Shown: positions 9,638 through 19,738 of the stretch, piece after piece
Position numbering within the stretch: the first letter of the stretch is position 1
How the letters are laid out: every line of letters starts with the position of its first letter
NCBI GenBank assembly: GCA_963930775.1
Contig: OZ005704.1
Location: forward strand, 3,596,001-3,660,000
Reading direction: 5' to 3'
DNA from: Cliona cf. orientalis
Taxonomy: Eukaryota; Porifera; Demospongiae; Clionaida; Clionaidae
Length of the DNA stretch: 64,000 nt
Notes under the pieces: model-generated
What the model was told of the DNA's origin: nothing
Database searches by the model: none
What the model saw: only the letters and a program-made list of their open reading frames with translations
Made by a program: the position numbers and the translations under genes

Positions 9638-12086
9638 TAACTTAATGCCAGATATCCAATAATTAGCTATTGAGAATTTCACTCAAGAAGTACGGAGACA
9701 GCAGATCTGTAATAATTTTTGTGTGTACAATAATTAAATTTTTTTATTGTATGATAATAGTCATCAAACACACACAACTATGTATGTACACACTATAATA
9801 ATATTTTTTGTAACCAATCATGTTGATTGCATCCTATTATATCAGATAATATTATTATATTATTGTATACAGCTCTTTCATGAGAATTAACATGATTATG
9901 GCTATTACTACTAGAATAAGTTGGTGCAATATCATTCATTCACTGATAATATTATTAATTGTGTTGTACAGCTCAGCCTAAACCTATTATTATGCATCAC
10001 ACTCGGTGGTAGTGATGGAAAACTAGTATACAAGAGACATCCTTATACATCATGATGTATGAAGTCAGTAGTGACAACTTATGCATACAAAATAAAATAT
10101 TATTATGTAGTATAATATTGGATGTCTCCTAGCTATAGTAATACTAGCCTCGTATCCAGGCCATCCCATGTTTTTAAACATTGCACACAAAAATGTTGAA
10201 AAACATAATGAGGCTCTATATAGTAATACTACTGTTTTCCATCACTATACCACTATAATATTATACTTTGGTGCTTTTTGTTACTGCCACCCCTATTCTT
10301 GCTTATTGAAAGTTGATGTCATTCAGATTCAGTTGGAATTGATGATGTCCACATTGAAATAATACTTTTATTATAATAATATTATGGGAATTTCAAGTGA
10401 GGTACGGAGGTGCATGCATGTGCATGCAAGAAGTGGATTAGAGACAAGAGTGTAGAAGCTGACTGCATGTAGTACAAAAGCAATGGACACATCATGCATT
10501 GAATGAATTAGACATGACTACATTAGGAAATAATTATAGTAGTAAATGCAATAACGAAACAGTTATCAAAGATGACACTGTCAGTTAACAATATTATATC
10601 ATAATAATTATACTAGTCTAAGACTCTTCTGCATGGATAAATCAAATGAAAGGTACAAGGATTTTATTTAAGTGATGAATGAGGTCGGCTGTGTTCTCTG
10701 ATACAGGCAAAAAGAGTTGTTGAGATTGATATATTATATACACCTCCCATTGGAAACAAATTTCCAGAGATGGATAATTCTTGAGATGTATAATTGTGAG
10801 CTATAGTATTTAGTCTTAAGTTTGCTGCTGTATAATTATAGATACTTCACTAGTCCCGTATACATAATATTAATACCTCAAGCCAGTGCATGAGTGGCAG
10901 TAGGCATGTGATATAATAATATTATTATTATAGTGTGCACAACCATTATGACATTCATCCGTATAGCTGAATGACATAACAGTAATTAAGATTCAGTGAT
11001 TCCAATCGGAGTTGTATAGAAGCTTGACAGTCATACATGCATGCATGCTCTGAGAATCATCCCATGGAACATACTGTATACTTATAGTGCCTATTCAAAC
11101 CCAAGCCCCGGCTACCAGCCATAATTTTTATTATCATGATTATATATGCATTATGGCTACTAGCCAGTAGCTAGTATAATAATTATTATTTACAACCTTA
11201 TAGTGCATCAGAATTGCTTGCATGCATGTACCTCATGCACATGCAATCTTGGAGGCCTCAGGGTACCGGTCTCCTCCAGATCGCTTTGTCGTTGCAGAGC
11301 TCCTCGAGCTCATATTTCAGCAGGCCAGTGCTGTCTCCTTTCTTCATAATAATAATTACTTGTAAAGCTTGTCCTCTTGGTTCCCCGAGCACCCCACCAT
11401 GCAGACATGTATAAGAATCTGATTGTCGTCATCCAACATTCCTTAGCTTTATAGTCACTTATAATAATGGGCCATCTGATGCTTTAGTCTTGCGGGTACT
11501 GGTAATAAGTAATCAGTATACACGTACAACAAAGTCCCATCCCTGTAAATAAATATTATTATTATTATATATAGCTGCCACAAAATAAAGCCATGAAGTC
11601 TAATAATAATAGTATAGATTGTATTGTGTAGGGACCGATTTCACTTTGACTAGTGATTATGACTCAAGTATGGATCCCCATCCCCAGAGATAATATGGAA
11701 ATGGCCAAGTGAAGTGACATACTCTGAGTAATTAGTTCCATACTAAGTCTTATTACCTGTATTTTGCATTGGATCTGAGGCATAATGATTTAGATTCCAT
11801 GGCACTGGGGTATTTTCGCGCGCAAATCCAATTACTTTTGAATTCTAGGCTGGCCATTGAATCTCAATCATTCACCTTTCCAGGGGGTGTATCATCATCA
11901 AACTTTAATTTGTAAGGTTTTCTCTCTATAAGTTTAGCACTATGCATGGATGTACAAAAATAGCAAAGCTAATAAGAAAATGCACATGTACACCCAGTTA
12001 AATAAACAGCTAACTGAACATAAACTGATATAATTTAGTCTTAAAGCTACCTACATTAGTACAATGTCATGATACAACAATGCTAC
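9638..12086. other. AT-rich intergenic DNA
   Basis: Rich in ATTATT/AATAAT and ATGCATGC runs. No ORF above 66 codons, no recognised exon, no clear repeat boundary. Confidence 0.6.
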
Positions 12087-13092
12087 TTAACTTATTCCAA
12101 TCATTAATGCTCTATAGTATACGGGGAAAATAAGAATATAAGTATTGTGAAGAGTGACCAGTTTGATAATCGAGCTGCCATGAGTGATTGAATCTTGTTT
12201 CATAGGGACAAGATCGCCAATTGATGGGGTTACTTGCGGTGTCAGGCTGTTATAATCAACAGTAGACAAAGTCTCAAAGCTTTTCGTCATCGAATCTAGG
12301 GATATTAAGTCTAGCAAGCATTTCTTCATATTATAGTCTAGGTGCCAGTCTTTTATACAGATCTTGCACGCAAATTTTTGAACATCTTCTATGAGCTTGC
12401 AATCTGATTAAATATGGATCCCAGATTGTACTACCATAATATTCAAGATTCGGGTGAATAAGAGTGAGGTAGAGAGTTTTTATTGTGGATGGTTCTGCAT
12501 AGAGATAGAATTGTCGAAAGAGTAGCCCAACAAGCCTCCTTGCTTTGATCAGATTCCCTTAATGTGGTTGGTCCGAGTGAGGTTGCACTTTGATTTTTAG
12601 TCCAAGATATTTGAAAGAGTCAACTCTCTCCAGCAATGAGCCTAATAGAAGAACTGGACATGGGCTGAGTTTTGAATCTCGTACAGGATAAGACCATTGA
12701 TTTGCATTTGGATGCACTAAAGATAGATGGTTCAGAAGACTCCATACTCCAAGCACATCTACATCATGATAAAATCATTTTCTGAAGTAATTGGACGATA
12801 CAGAAGTATGCATGTCATCAGCATACATAACCAGTTTGGATCCCACAGACAGACTTAGGTCATTAATGTCATTGACATACAGCAAGAATAACAAAGGACC
12901 CAGGACTGAGCCCTGTGGCACACTGGATATGACTGGGAGAGCAGTTGATGTTTCACTATTCAGGACTACAGATTGCCATCTGTCTATAAGGTAGTCCGTG
13001 ATCCATAAAATGAGATGTTCACTGAGGCCTACTGTCTCAAGTTCAGTTATGAGGTTCAATGCTGCCGACTCATAATCACAGTCTGTTTTCAA
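12087..13092 (-). pseudogene. Decayed non-LTR retrotransposon (reverse transcriptase)
   Basis: Read on the - strand, 13092-12775 encodes the RT palm: VPQGSVLGPLLFLLYVNDI, then the catalytic YADDM. In another frame at 12756-12559 the thumb region follows, with ...LVHPNANQ... and VDSFKYLGLKIK, matching the usual 'FKYLG' step. A third frame at 12329-12087 looks like remnant 3' ORF. The frame changes, missing N-terminal RT and absent endonuclease show a dead 5'-truncated copy. Lineage (Jockey/CR1/RTE-like) is not resolved. Confidence 0.85.
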
Positions 13093-13419
13093 GGGAGTGG
13101 CAAATTGTTAGTCTTTGCTTTCGTTTAATATCACTATAAAAATAATATTATTACTGCACCATTTCAACTATAGTATTATACCCTTTTAGTAATATGTTAA
13201 CCATCACTAGAATAATATTGCAGATTTATGGCCACTACAGTATCACAGCAAGAAGGAAATTGTCGGGTAATGCATGTACGGGCATGTCCACACAAAATTT
13301 AATAACTATATGATGCGATTGAATCAAAACTGATAAACTGAAATATGGTGACAACTAGGGAACAACCTGCATGAAAGTCTCCCACATACCGCACTCAACA
13401 AACACGTAAACTATGATTA
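13093..13419. other. Intergenic, nothing recognised
   Basis: AT-rich, no ORF or repeat seen. Confidence 0.55.
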
Positions 13420-13570
13420 ATAGGTGCACAATAGTCGAGAAAAGCAAGCGTAGGGATGTATAGTAGATGTGATTACTGGTACCTCTTGTTTGTGTACTTT
13501 TTGATCCTGCCATCCCTACTTCATTCTTTGATTTTATTCAATTGTTTTTATACTTGTTATAATGTAGAAT
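13420..13570 (+). repeat. MITE half-copy, 'gggatgtatagt' family
   Basis: Carries 'gtagggatgtatagtagatg', 'cttgtttgtgtactttttga' and 'tgccatccctacttcattc', the right half of the element seen complete at 19806-20145 and 50262-50650. Confidence 0.7.
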
Positions 13571-13578
13571 AGTACATT

Positions 13579-13690
13579 AGGGGGGTCTGGGGGTATGCTC
13601 CCCCAGGAAATTTTTTAACCCTACAACCTCTGAGACTGTTTCTGGTGGCTTCTGAGCACTTGGATGGAGAAGCATGTCAGTGATATTCCT
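13579..13690 (+). repeat. Dispersed repeat, 'ggggggtctggggg' family
   Basis: Second copy of the family at 1189 and 52361, with 'tatgctcccccaggaaattt' and 'aacctctgag' in the same order. Confidence 0.65.
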
Positions 13691-14339
13691 CCTGTTTAAT
13701 AGTCAAGTGTTGGACGGGGAATGTATTTCCTAACACGCGTAGCGCGAAGCTTCAGATAGTTTATAGGTTAAATATGAGCAAAACTGCCGTGTTGGACACT
13801 TTCTCATCATTTAATCTTTTTACATGTACATGTATTATACCTGATACGTATGGTTGGTGGCTATTCTCAAGGGGGGGGGGGGGGGGGGGGGCAGCCAGCT
13901 TCCAAGGGAGGGCGAATGTCCCCCCCCCCCCTCAAATGAAACCCTGATGCACATAGTCAGCAGCGATTCAATACTTCGTTTCAGACAGTTCACACATTCA
14001 CTACACGTACGCACGATCGTGCTTGCGATGCGTCTGTGCACACAGAACGTAGCCATGCCCACAATAATGCCAAAGTTTTGTGATCAGAAGTCCAATCACG
14101 AAATTCACGAAAATTTGAAGCTATACAGTATTGGTCTGAGTTTGACATGACTCGATATTGCTCTCATGACTTCCCCATTAATATGACCACTGGACAGCAT
14201 GCAAGATCATTGAGAAAAAAGATCCATTAATATAGAATCTGACGTTTAAATTATTATTACTGCAGTGTTTTATCTGTATGTTTATGGAAAATACCCAGGC
14301 ACATTAAGGCATGGGGACATGCAATTTTGTTTCAAAACT
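13691..14339. other. Intergenic with G and C homopolymers
   Basis: Contains a ~22-base G run (13870-13891) and a ~13-base C run (about 13920-13933), arranged as an imperfect inverted pair. No gene seen. Confidence 0.6.
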
Positions 14340-14745
14340 AGAGCTCTGTAGAGCACATACCCCGCGCGCTCTGTAGCCACTGTAGCGTAGTACTGCAACA
14401 CTCTGCATCAGAGTTTCATGACCTGACGACCCTTTCCAACACCGAGCTTGAGCATGCGCAGTCGCATCAGCATGCTAAAGGAGTGGGTGTGGTCGATAAA
14501 CCACAGGCATGTTGAACAGAAAATGCACGATTTGTAGCACTAGTAAGCCGTTTTGAGCAATTCGAAGCCCGTACAAACCAGTTTTTCATCGATATCTATC
14601 GATTGGATGTGCTTATAGCACGCATAGACGCCTAGAACTCGAGATCTGGCGATTTTCGTGCCGACGACGACGACAACAACGACAACGACAGACGGACAAA
14701 CCGATTGCTTTACCCCTTGCGCATGCGCGCGGGGTAAATATGGTG
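14340..14745 (-). repeat. Dispersed repeat with (GAC/AAC)n core, copy 1
   Basis: Almost the whole 400 bp recurs in opposite orientation at 43530-43935 ('agcaattcgaag', 'gcgcatgctc', 'gagatctggcgattttcgtg', a CAA/GAC-rich tract, 'gcatgcgcgcggggtaa'). Fragments of the terminal 'ttacccc..ggggtaa' palindrome are at 1484-1512 and 28650-28680. Confidence 0.8.
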
Positions 14746-14994
14746 ATACAAAACTCACTGTATCTGGAAAAATCTTTGAAATATGTATATCAGATTTGGT
14801 TCTTTGATTGTTAGTACATTAATATAATTTAGAACCAAATTGGTTACCATAGCAACCAGTCCTGTGGGCGTGGCAACCAAAAACGGCACATGATATTTAC
14901 AAACAAAAATCACGAATTGTGGAGCAGAAGATGACCTTAGTTTCTCTCCTAACTTCGTAAGGTAGTTAAATAGATGCTAGGGTATCTCAAACAT

Positions 14995-16230
14995 CGCCTA
15001 GATAGTACACACAAGTTATTTAGTTTAGAATGTGAGGCTGAATAGCTAGAGGCTCTTTTGAAAAGTATACACACCAATTTGAGCCCAGCCTCACATTGCC
15101 TAGCTAGTACACACAAGAAACATGGTTTACAATGTGCGGCTGGGTAGCCAGAGGCTCTTTTGACAAGTGTAGGTACCAATTTGAGCCCAGCCTCACATTG
15201 CCTAGCTAGTACACACAAGAAACTTGGTTTACAATGTGAGGCTGGGTAGCCAGAGGCTCTTTTGAAGACTGTAGGCACCAATTTGAGCCCAGCCTCACAT
15301 TGCCTAGATAGTACACACAAGATACTTGGTTTACAATGTGAGGCTGGGTAGCCAGAGGCTCTTTTGACGAGTGTAGGCACCAATTTGAGCCCAGCCTCAC
15401 ATTGCCTAGCTAGTACACACAAGAAACATGGTTTACAATGTGAGGCTGGGTAGCCAGAGGCTCTTTTGACGACTGTATGCACCAATTTGAACCCAGCCTC
15501 ACATTGCCTAGCTAGTACACACAAGATGCTTGGTTTACAATGTGAGGCTGCGTTGCCAGAGGCTCTTTTGACGAGTGTAGGCACCAATTTGAGCCCAGCC
15601 TCACATTGCCTAGCTAGTACACACAAGAAACATGGTTTACAATGTGAGGCTGGGTAGCCAGAGGCTCTTTTGAAGACTGTAGGCACCAATTTGAGCCCAG
15701 CCTCACATTGCCTAGATAGTACACACAAACTACTTGGTTTAGAATGTGAGGCTGCGTGGCCAGAGGCTCTTTTGACAAGTGTAGGCACCAATTTGAGCCC
15801 AGCCTCACATTGCCTAGCTATAGTACACACAAGAAACATGGTTTACAAATTATGTGAGGCTGGGTAGCCAGAGGCTCTTTTAAAGACTGTAGGCACCAAT
15901 TTGAGGCCAGCCTCACATTGCCTAGATAGTACACACAAGACACTTTGTTTACAATGTGAGGCTGGGTAGCCAGAGGCTCTTTTGACGAGTGTAGGTACCA
16001 ATTTGAGCCCAGCCTCACATTGCCTAGCTAGTACACACAAGATACTTAGTTTAGAATGTGAGGCTGCGTTGCCAGAGGCTCTTTTGACGAGTGTAGGTAC
16101 CAATTTGAGCCCAGCCTAATTTGCCTAGCTAGTACACGCAATCTTTGTTTATAATGTGAGGCTGGGTAGCCAGAGGCTCTGTAGACAAGTGTACACACTG
16201 ATTTGAGACCAGCCTCACATTGCCTAGCTA
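14995..16230 (-). repeat. Hairpin-unit satellite, block 2 (inverted)
   Basis: About 12 units of the 102-bp satellite on the opposite strand, 6 kb from block 1. Units carry the same 'cagcctcacattgcctagc' edge and internal dyad. They are more diverged than block 1b, with indels near 15810, 15848 and 16118 that break the frame; eight units stay open at 15839-14949. Further diverged half-units ('gaatgtgcggctg') trail off to about 16380. Confidence 0.92.
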
Positions 16231-16384
16231 TATTTTCATAGATTTTACCTTTTTTGTATCTGCTCAACCGCAGCATCAGCAATAACAATACACATGTACA
16301 TGTAATTATTGCGAGCCTAGCTGCACTGGAATGGGACATGAACACCACAGGAATGTGCGGCTGCATAATGTGCGGCTAACTTCT

Positions 16385-16545
16385 TTTGAGTTCCAGGCCG
16401 GCCAGGCCAGGCAGGAGGCTCTCTCCGGCTATATAGCTCCCTCCCTTCTCTCTGCACAATAATTTCGCGTAAATATGATCGCGCGTATAAAATAAAGAGG
16501 AGGGGGAACGAGCAGGGACGAGGCTAAGTCTCGCCTTTGTCTCGT
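16385..16545 (-). repeat. Dispersed short repeat, copy 2 (inverted)
   Basis: Reverse-orientation copy of 1580-1735, including 'gcacaataatttcgcgtaaa' and 'aaaataaagaggaggggg'. It lies about 100 bp 5' of the TIMM9 start and may overlap its promoter. Confidence 0.65.
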
Positions 16546-16596
16546 CCCCAGACCCCGCCCCATTGGAGCGGGGTCTGGGAACGAGATCGCTATGCA

Positions 16597-16619
16597 TGCG
16601 CATGCGTAATGGACACGTG
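16597..16619 (+). promoter_or_regulatory. NRF-1-like site and E-box upstream of TIMM9
   Basis: 16597-16608 reads TGCGCATGCGTA, one base off the NRF-1 consensus YGCGCAYGCGCR. 16614-16619 is CACGTG. They lie 43 and 32 bp before the ATG. NRF-1 controls many nuclear genes for mitochondria in animals (established), so the position is suggestive; binding is inferred only. GCATGCGC motifs also occur in repeats here. Confidence 0.4.
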
Positions 16620-16650
16620 AGGGAAGGTGTGGCTCTAGCTCGTGATAGAA

Positions 16651-16689
16651 ATGGAAGGGCTATCTCCTGAACAGTTCGAGATTTCTCAG
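16651..16689 (+). CDS. TIMM9: TIMM9 exon 1
   Basis: ATG plus 12 codons ([13 protein letters not shown]), then donor gtgaat. Short N-terminal tail before the first helix, as in Tim9. Confidence 0.88.
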
Positions 16690-17876
16690 GTGAATGCTTA
16701 CATTAATTACTTATAGTTTCAGGAGATCTACTTCTTTTATCCTAACACCCTCACAAATGTCCATGTTTTGTACTGCTCTTTGAACAGTTCAAGGAATTCT
16801 TGTCGACCTACAATAATGTTACAGAAAATTGCTTCAAAGAGTGTGTTCATGACTTTACCTCAAGAAGGGTTTCCAAACAGGAGGCAAGTTAACCATTGTG
16901 TGAATGTATGTAATGTTTATGACAAACATGGTACCATGTCATACAGGGTATATTTCAGGGGCCGGGGGTACCTTTGCCCCCTGGCAATTGGCTTTTCCGA
17001 CATAGATTCTACCCGGGCCCACCCCCCTATGTTTCACTGAAATCTTGCACAAAAGGATGATAGAAGGGCATGGTGTGGGTGTAGCCTGTAGCCACACCAA
17101 AGCTCGTGGATAGCCACATCAAAGCTAATGGATTTTCCTTATTCCCTCATCAAAGGGAATTATGCACTGAAGGCTTTTTGGGCGACATACCTTGTATATG
17201 CTGCCCAGGGAGAACACCGAAGTATTGTTGACTTATGCATGCTTTATGCCTAGGTTTAGAGCCTGCATGCTTCAAAGACGACGAAGCAGGTGAGGTACTC
17301 ATAATTATGGATTTAAGCTCTAGGTATATAGCCATAAAGAATGGTGAACAGAAGTGCTGGAAGGAAGTATGGAGTCAATCAAAAGCTAGATTCGATGTTG
17401 CATTTAGACTGCGACTTATACTCCAGCGAACATGAAACACTGCTCTAGCCCTCTGCATGCAGTGATAGCCATCATACCTCTCATCTTGAGTGAAGCTGTA
17501 TAGCTACAGTGTAGCTGCAGTCTATTACACGTAGTGATGTCCACTATTTTACTGCTACTTTGTCTGTGAAGATAATATTCATACCCCTAGCCCTTCAGAG
17601 ATAACCCAGTTCTAGTGTCTAATGCTTGTGGATGATCTTGCATACAGCCTTCTTTGTCTCGAGGTCAAATTGTTTCTGCTGACCTGATGGAGGCACTTGA
17701 CTAATTTTAGTGTAGACTTTAAAACTACTCACACATACAAAATACTATTCATGTTACAGATCAGCTGTTCAGCCAACTGTGTGGACAAGTACATCAAGAT
17801 GACACAAAGAGTGTCCCTAAGGCTCCAGGAACACTTTCAAATGCAACAAAACAGTCCCCAGTCTAGGAGTACATAG
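16651..17876 (+). CDS. TIMM9: TIMM9, small mitochondrial intermembrane-space chaperone
   Basis: Three exons (16651-16689, 16788-16883, 17760-17876) join in phase 0 to 83 residues. Tim9 pairs with Tim10 in a hexamer that carries hydrophobic carrier proteins across the intermembrane space to the TIM22 complex. The twin CX3C motifs are CFKEC (residues 28-32) and CSANC (48-52), with 15 residues between, exactly as in animal Tim9. The segment [15 protein letters not shown] and the downstream [16 protein letters not shown] also match the family; human Tim9 is 89 residues. The ATG is preceded by no nearby in-frame alternative. Intron 2 begins GC (GGAG/gcaagt), a legitimate minor donor class; intron 1 is GT-AG. 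The gene converges on KIF16B 1.7 kb downstream. Confidence 0.93.
16788..16883 (+). CDS. TIMM9: TIMM9 exon 2
   Basis: 32 codons after acceptor 'tgctctttgaacag'. Holds the first CX3C. Ends GAG before the non-canonical donor gcaagt. Confidence 0.93.
16884..17759. other. TIMM9 intron 2 (GC-AG)
   Basis: 876 bp with a GC donor and acceptor 'ctattcatgttacag'. Contains a short G/C-rich repeat-like stretch at about 16945-17040 and no other gene. Confidence 0.85.
17760..17876 (+). CDS. TIMM9: TIMM9 exon 3
   Basis: 38 codons and TAG. Begins [18 protein letters not shown], the second CX3C and second helix, and ends with a Gln/Ser-rich tail. Confidence 0.92.
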   Translation: MSCSANCVDKYIKMTQRVSLRLQEHFQMQQNSPQSRST

Positions 17877-18105
17877 TACCATCTATGATTATAAACAAAT
17901 AATGCATATTGCCATATTCTTTATTCTGAGAAAGTGTACAAATGCCCAACAAATCTCCTGCCCATAATACTTGTGTATATTATATTATAGTGGTAATGCT
18001 TATCATACCACAGACTTCACTATACAAGGTTCAATGTTGGTGTATCTTCCCCACCGCCCACCGCCGCTCCCCCCCCCCCCCCCCCCCCAAATATATTATA
18101 CAAAG

Positions 18106-18111
18106 AATAAA
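18106..18111 (+). terminator. Candidate TIMM9 poly(A) signal
   Basis: AATAAA 230 nt after the TAG, just beyond a C run (about 18070-18088). It is the first canonical hexamer found downstream. Confidence 0.4.
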
Positions 18112-18480
18112 ATGATTCAATAGAGGCATACATGTATAAGAAATAACAATGATAATTATGAATGATTCTGGCTAGCTATAAGTTCTATAGCATGTAATAA
18201 TAATATTTATGCTGGGATCCATGTGAGCAACTTGCAGTGATAACATTGGGCATGCAATACCACTCGGTGCACTTGCACTGAGGTTTCACACTATAGTGCG
18301 GTATTATACAAGTGTATCACCAATTATTTATCTTAATAGTGAAAATGAATGAAATATTCTCTACTGAAAGTATTTACAGAAAGGGAAAGTCGACAATGAA
18401 AGCTTATAATATAAGAAATTTTCCAAGTGTCTACTATTTTCAGCTTAACTTTTAAAGAAATGAGAAACAGAGAGTGAACT
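18112..18480. other. Intergenic between convergent genes
   Basis: No ORF or repeat recognised. Confidence 0.5.
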
Positions 18481-19520
18481 AAGGAGATGAGGCAGCATTG
18501 CACTCAGAATACTGATGCAAAGTTAATCCTGATAGTAAAGACATGAGGGAGATTGCACCAATGAAGGTGAAAATTTTTATATATAATAATGGATAAAAGA
18601 AGACTGCAGGCTGAAATTTCCAGTATTGTCATCTCTGTAGCTAAGAGATCATGAATATTAATGAGACTGAAGAAGCTCAATTCAGGAAGCCAGTAGTGGG
18701 ACATAAAATACACAGAGAGAGAGACTGGAGGAGACTAAAGTGGCTACAGAGAATATTATGTTGTGGAAATATATGAAATATACAGGGAGACAGATTGAAG
18801 GAGACTGGAGAGACTGTGGATGCCAGTGGATATAATAATGCATACACTCTCTAGTCTGTTTAGTATACATCTCCCTAGCGTGCAAATCCAGTTTCTGTAG
18901 TCTCATCAAGTTTCTCTGTATTGCACTCAATTGTATTCCCATGTCTAACAGGTCTCCGTATAGTCCTTTTGGTCTCCCCCTGCAATTTTGTATTGTCATT
19001 GGTGTCTTATATGTCTCACCCTGTACTTCAGTATTTGCATACTAAGTCCTGGGGAAGACTATGGAGACCAATCAAGATACTACAAGTACAGAAAGGGAAA
19101 TGACTAGTCTGGAGATGAACACAAAATAAATATGTAATAGAAGTGCAAGGAGACTAAAGAGACTGTGGAGACCCGAGATACAAAGTATAGGGAAAGGCAG
19201 AGTAATAGGCTAGTAAAGAGAGGGGCTGTAGAAATCTGTGGTATGATATATACGCACATAAAATGTCCAGGGACTCGACTCTAGGCCTATGGGAACTGTG
19301 GAGACCAATAAAGTATATGCAAATACAAGAAGAGACAGTAAGGGAGGTTAGAGTGACTGATGGGAATACATGCAATGCTCAAGTACAGGGAAAAGTGATG
19401 GAGACTAAAGATTGCAGCAACGTGCACATGGATATTAACTCTTCATATTATTACACCCAAGTAAGAACTGCAGGAGGAGATACTAGATACATGCAAATAG
19501 TGGATACAGAGTGACTAAAG
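18481..19520. repeat. Degenerate purine-rich minisatellite
   Basis: Loose repeats of motifs such as 'ggagactaaag', 'gagactgtggag' and 'agacagtaagg', often followed by 'tatatgcaaatac'. Spacing is irregular (about 60-130 bp). It lies between the 3' ends of TIMM9 and KIF16B. Heavily diverged. Confidence 0.6.
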
Positions 19521-19556
19521 AGACTAAAACATTACTAAGCATTAATTACTACTTAA

Positions 19557-19562
19557 TTTAAT
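19557..19562 (-). terminator. Candidate KIF16B poly(A) signal
   Basis: ATTAAA on the - strand, 45 nt past the stop codon. A common variant hexamer in a plausible place; cleavage site unknown. Confidence 0.35.
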
Positions 19563-19606
19563 AGGGCCAAGATATGAAGCTTACTTTTATATTAGGTTTA
19601 TGATAA

Positions 19607-19738
19607 TTATACATCACCAACATGAAAGAACGAGTGAAATGAACATAAATCATCTTTAGCTAACTTATAGTATTTGACTGTGGACAATGAACATTCTGGT
19701 AGATTGACACATATAGATACCAAGGACTGCAGATAGTT
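19607..19738 (-). CDS. KIF16B: KIF16B exon 28 (PX C-terminus)
   Basis: Residues 937-979 and [19 protein letters not shown] matches the last PX helices, and HSFFHVGDV ends the protein like the FSPFF tail of KIF16B. Acceptor 'ttttcatcttatcccacag'. It follows a 6.2-kb intron. Confidence 0.87.
   Translation of the reverse strand, partial: NYLQSLVSICVNLPECSLSTVKYYKLAKDDLCSFHSFFHVGDV

Noticed and set aside
14949-15839. 296-codon frame on the - strand
   Set aside because: Same satellite in inverted block 2; opened by the repeat, and broken by indels in neighbouring units.
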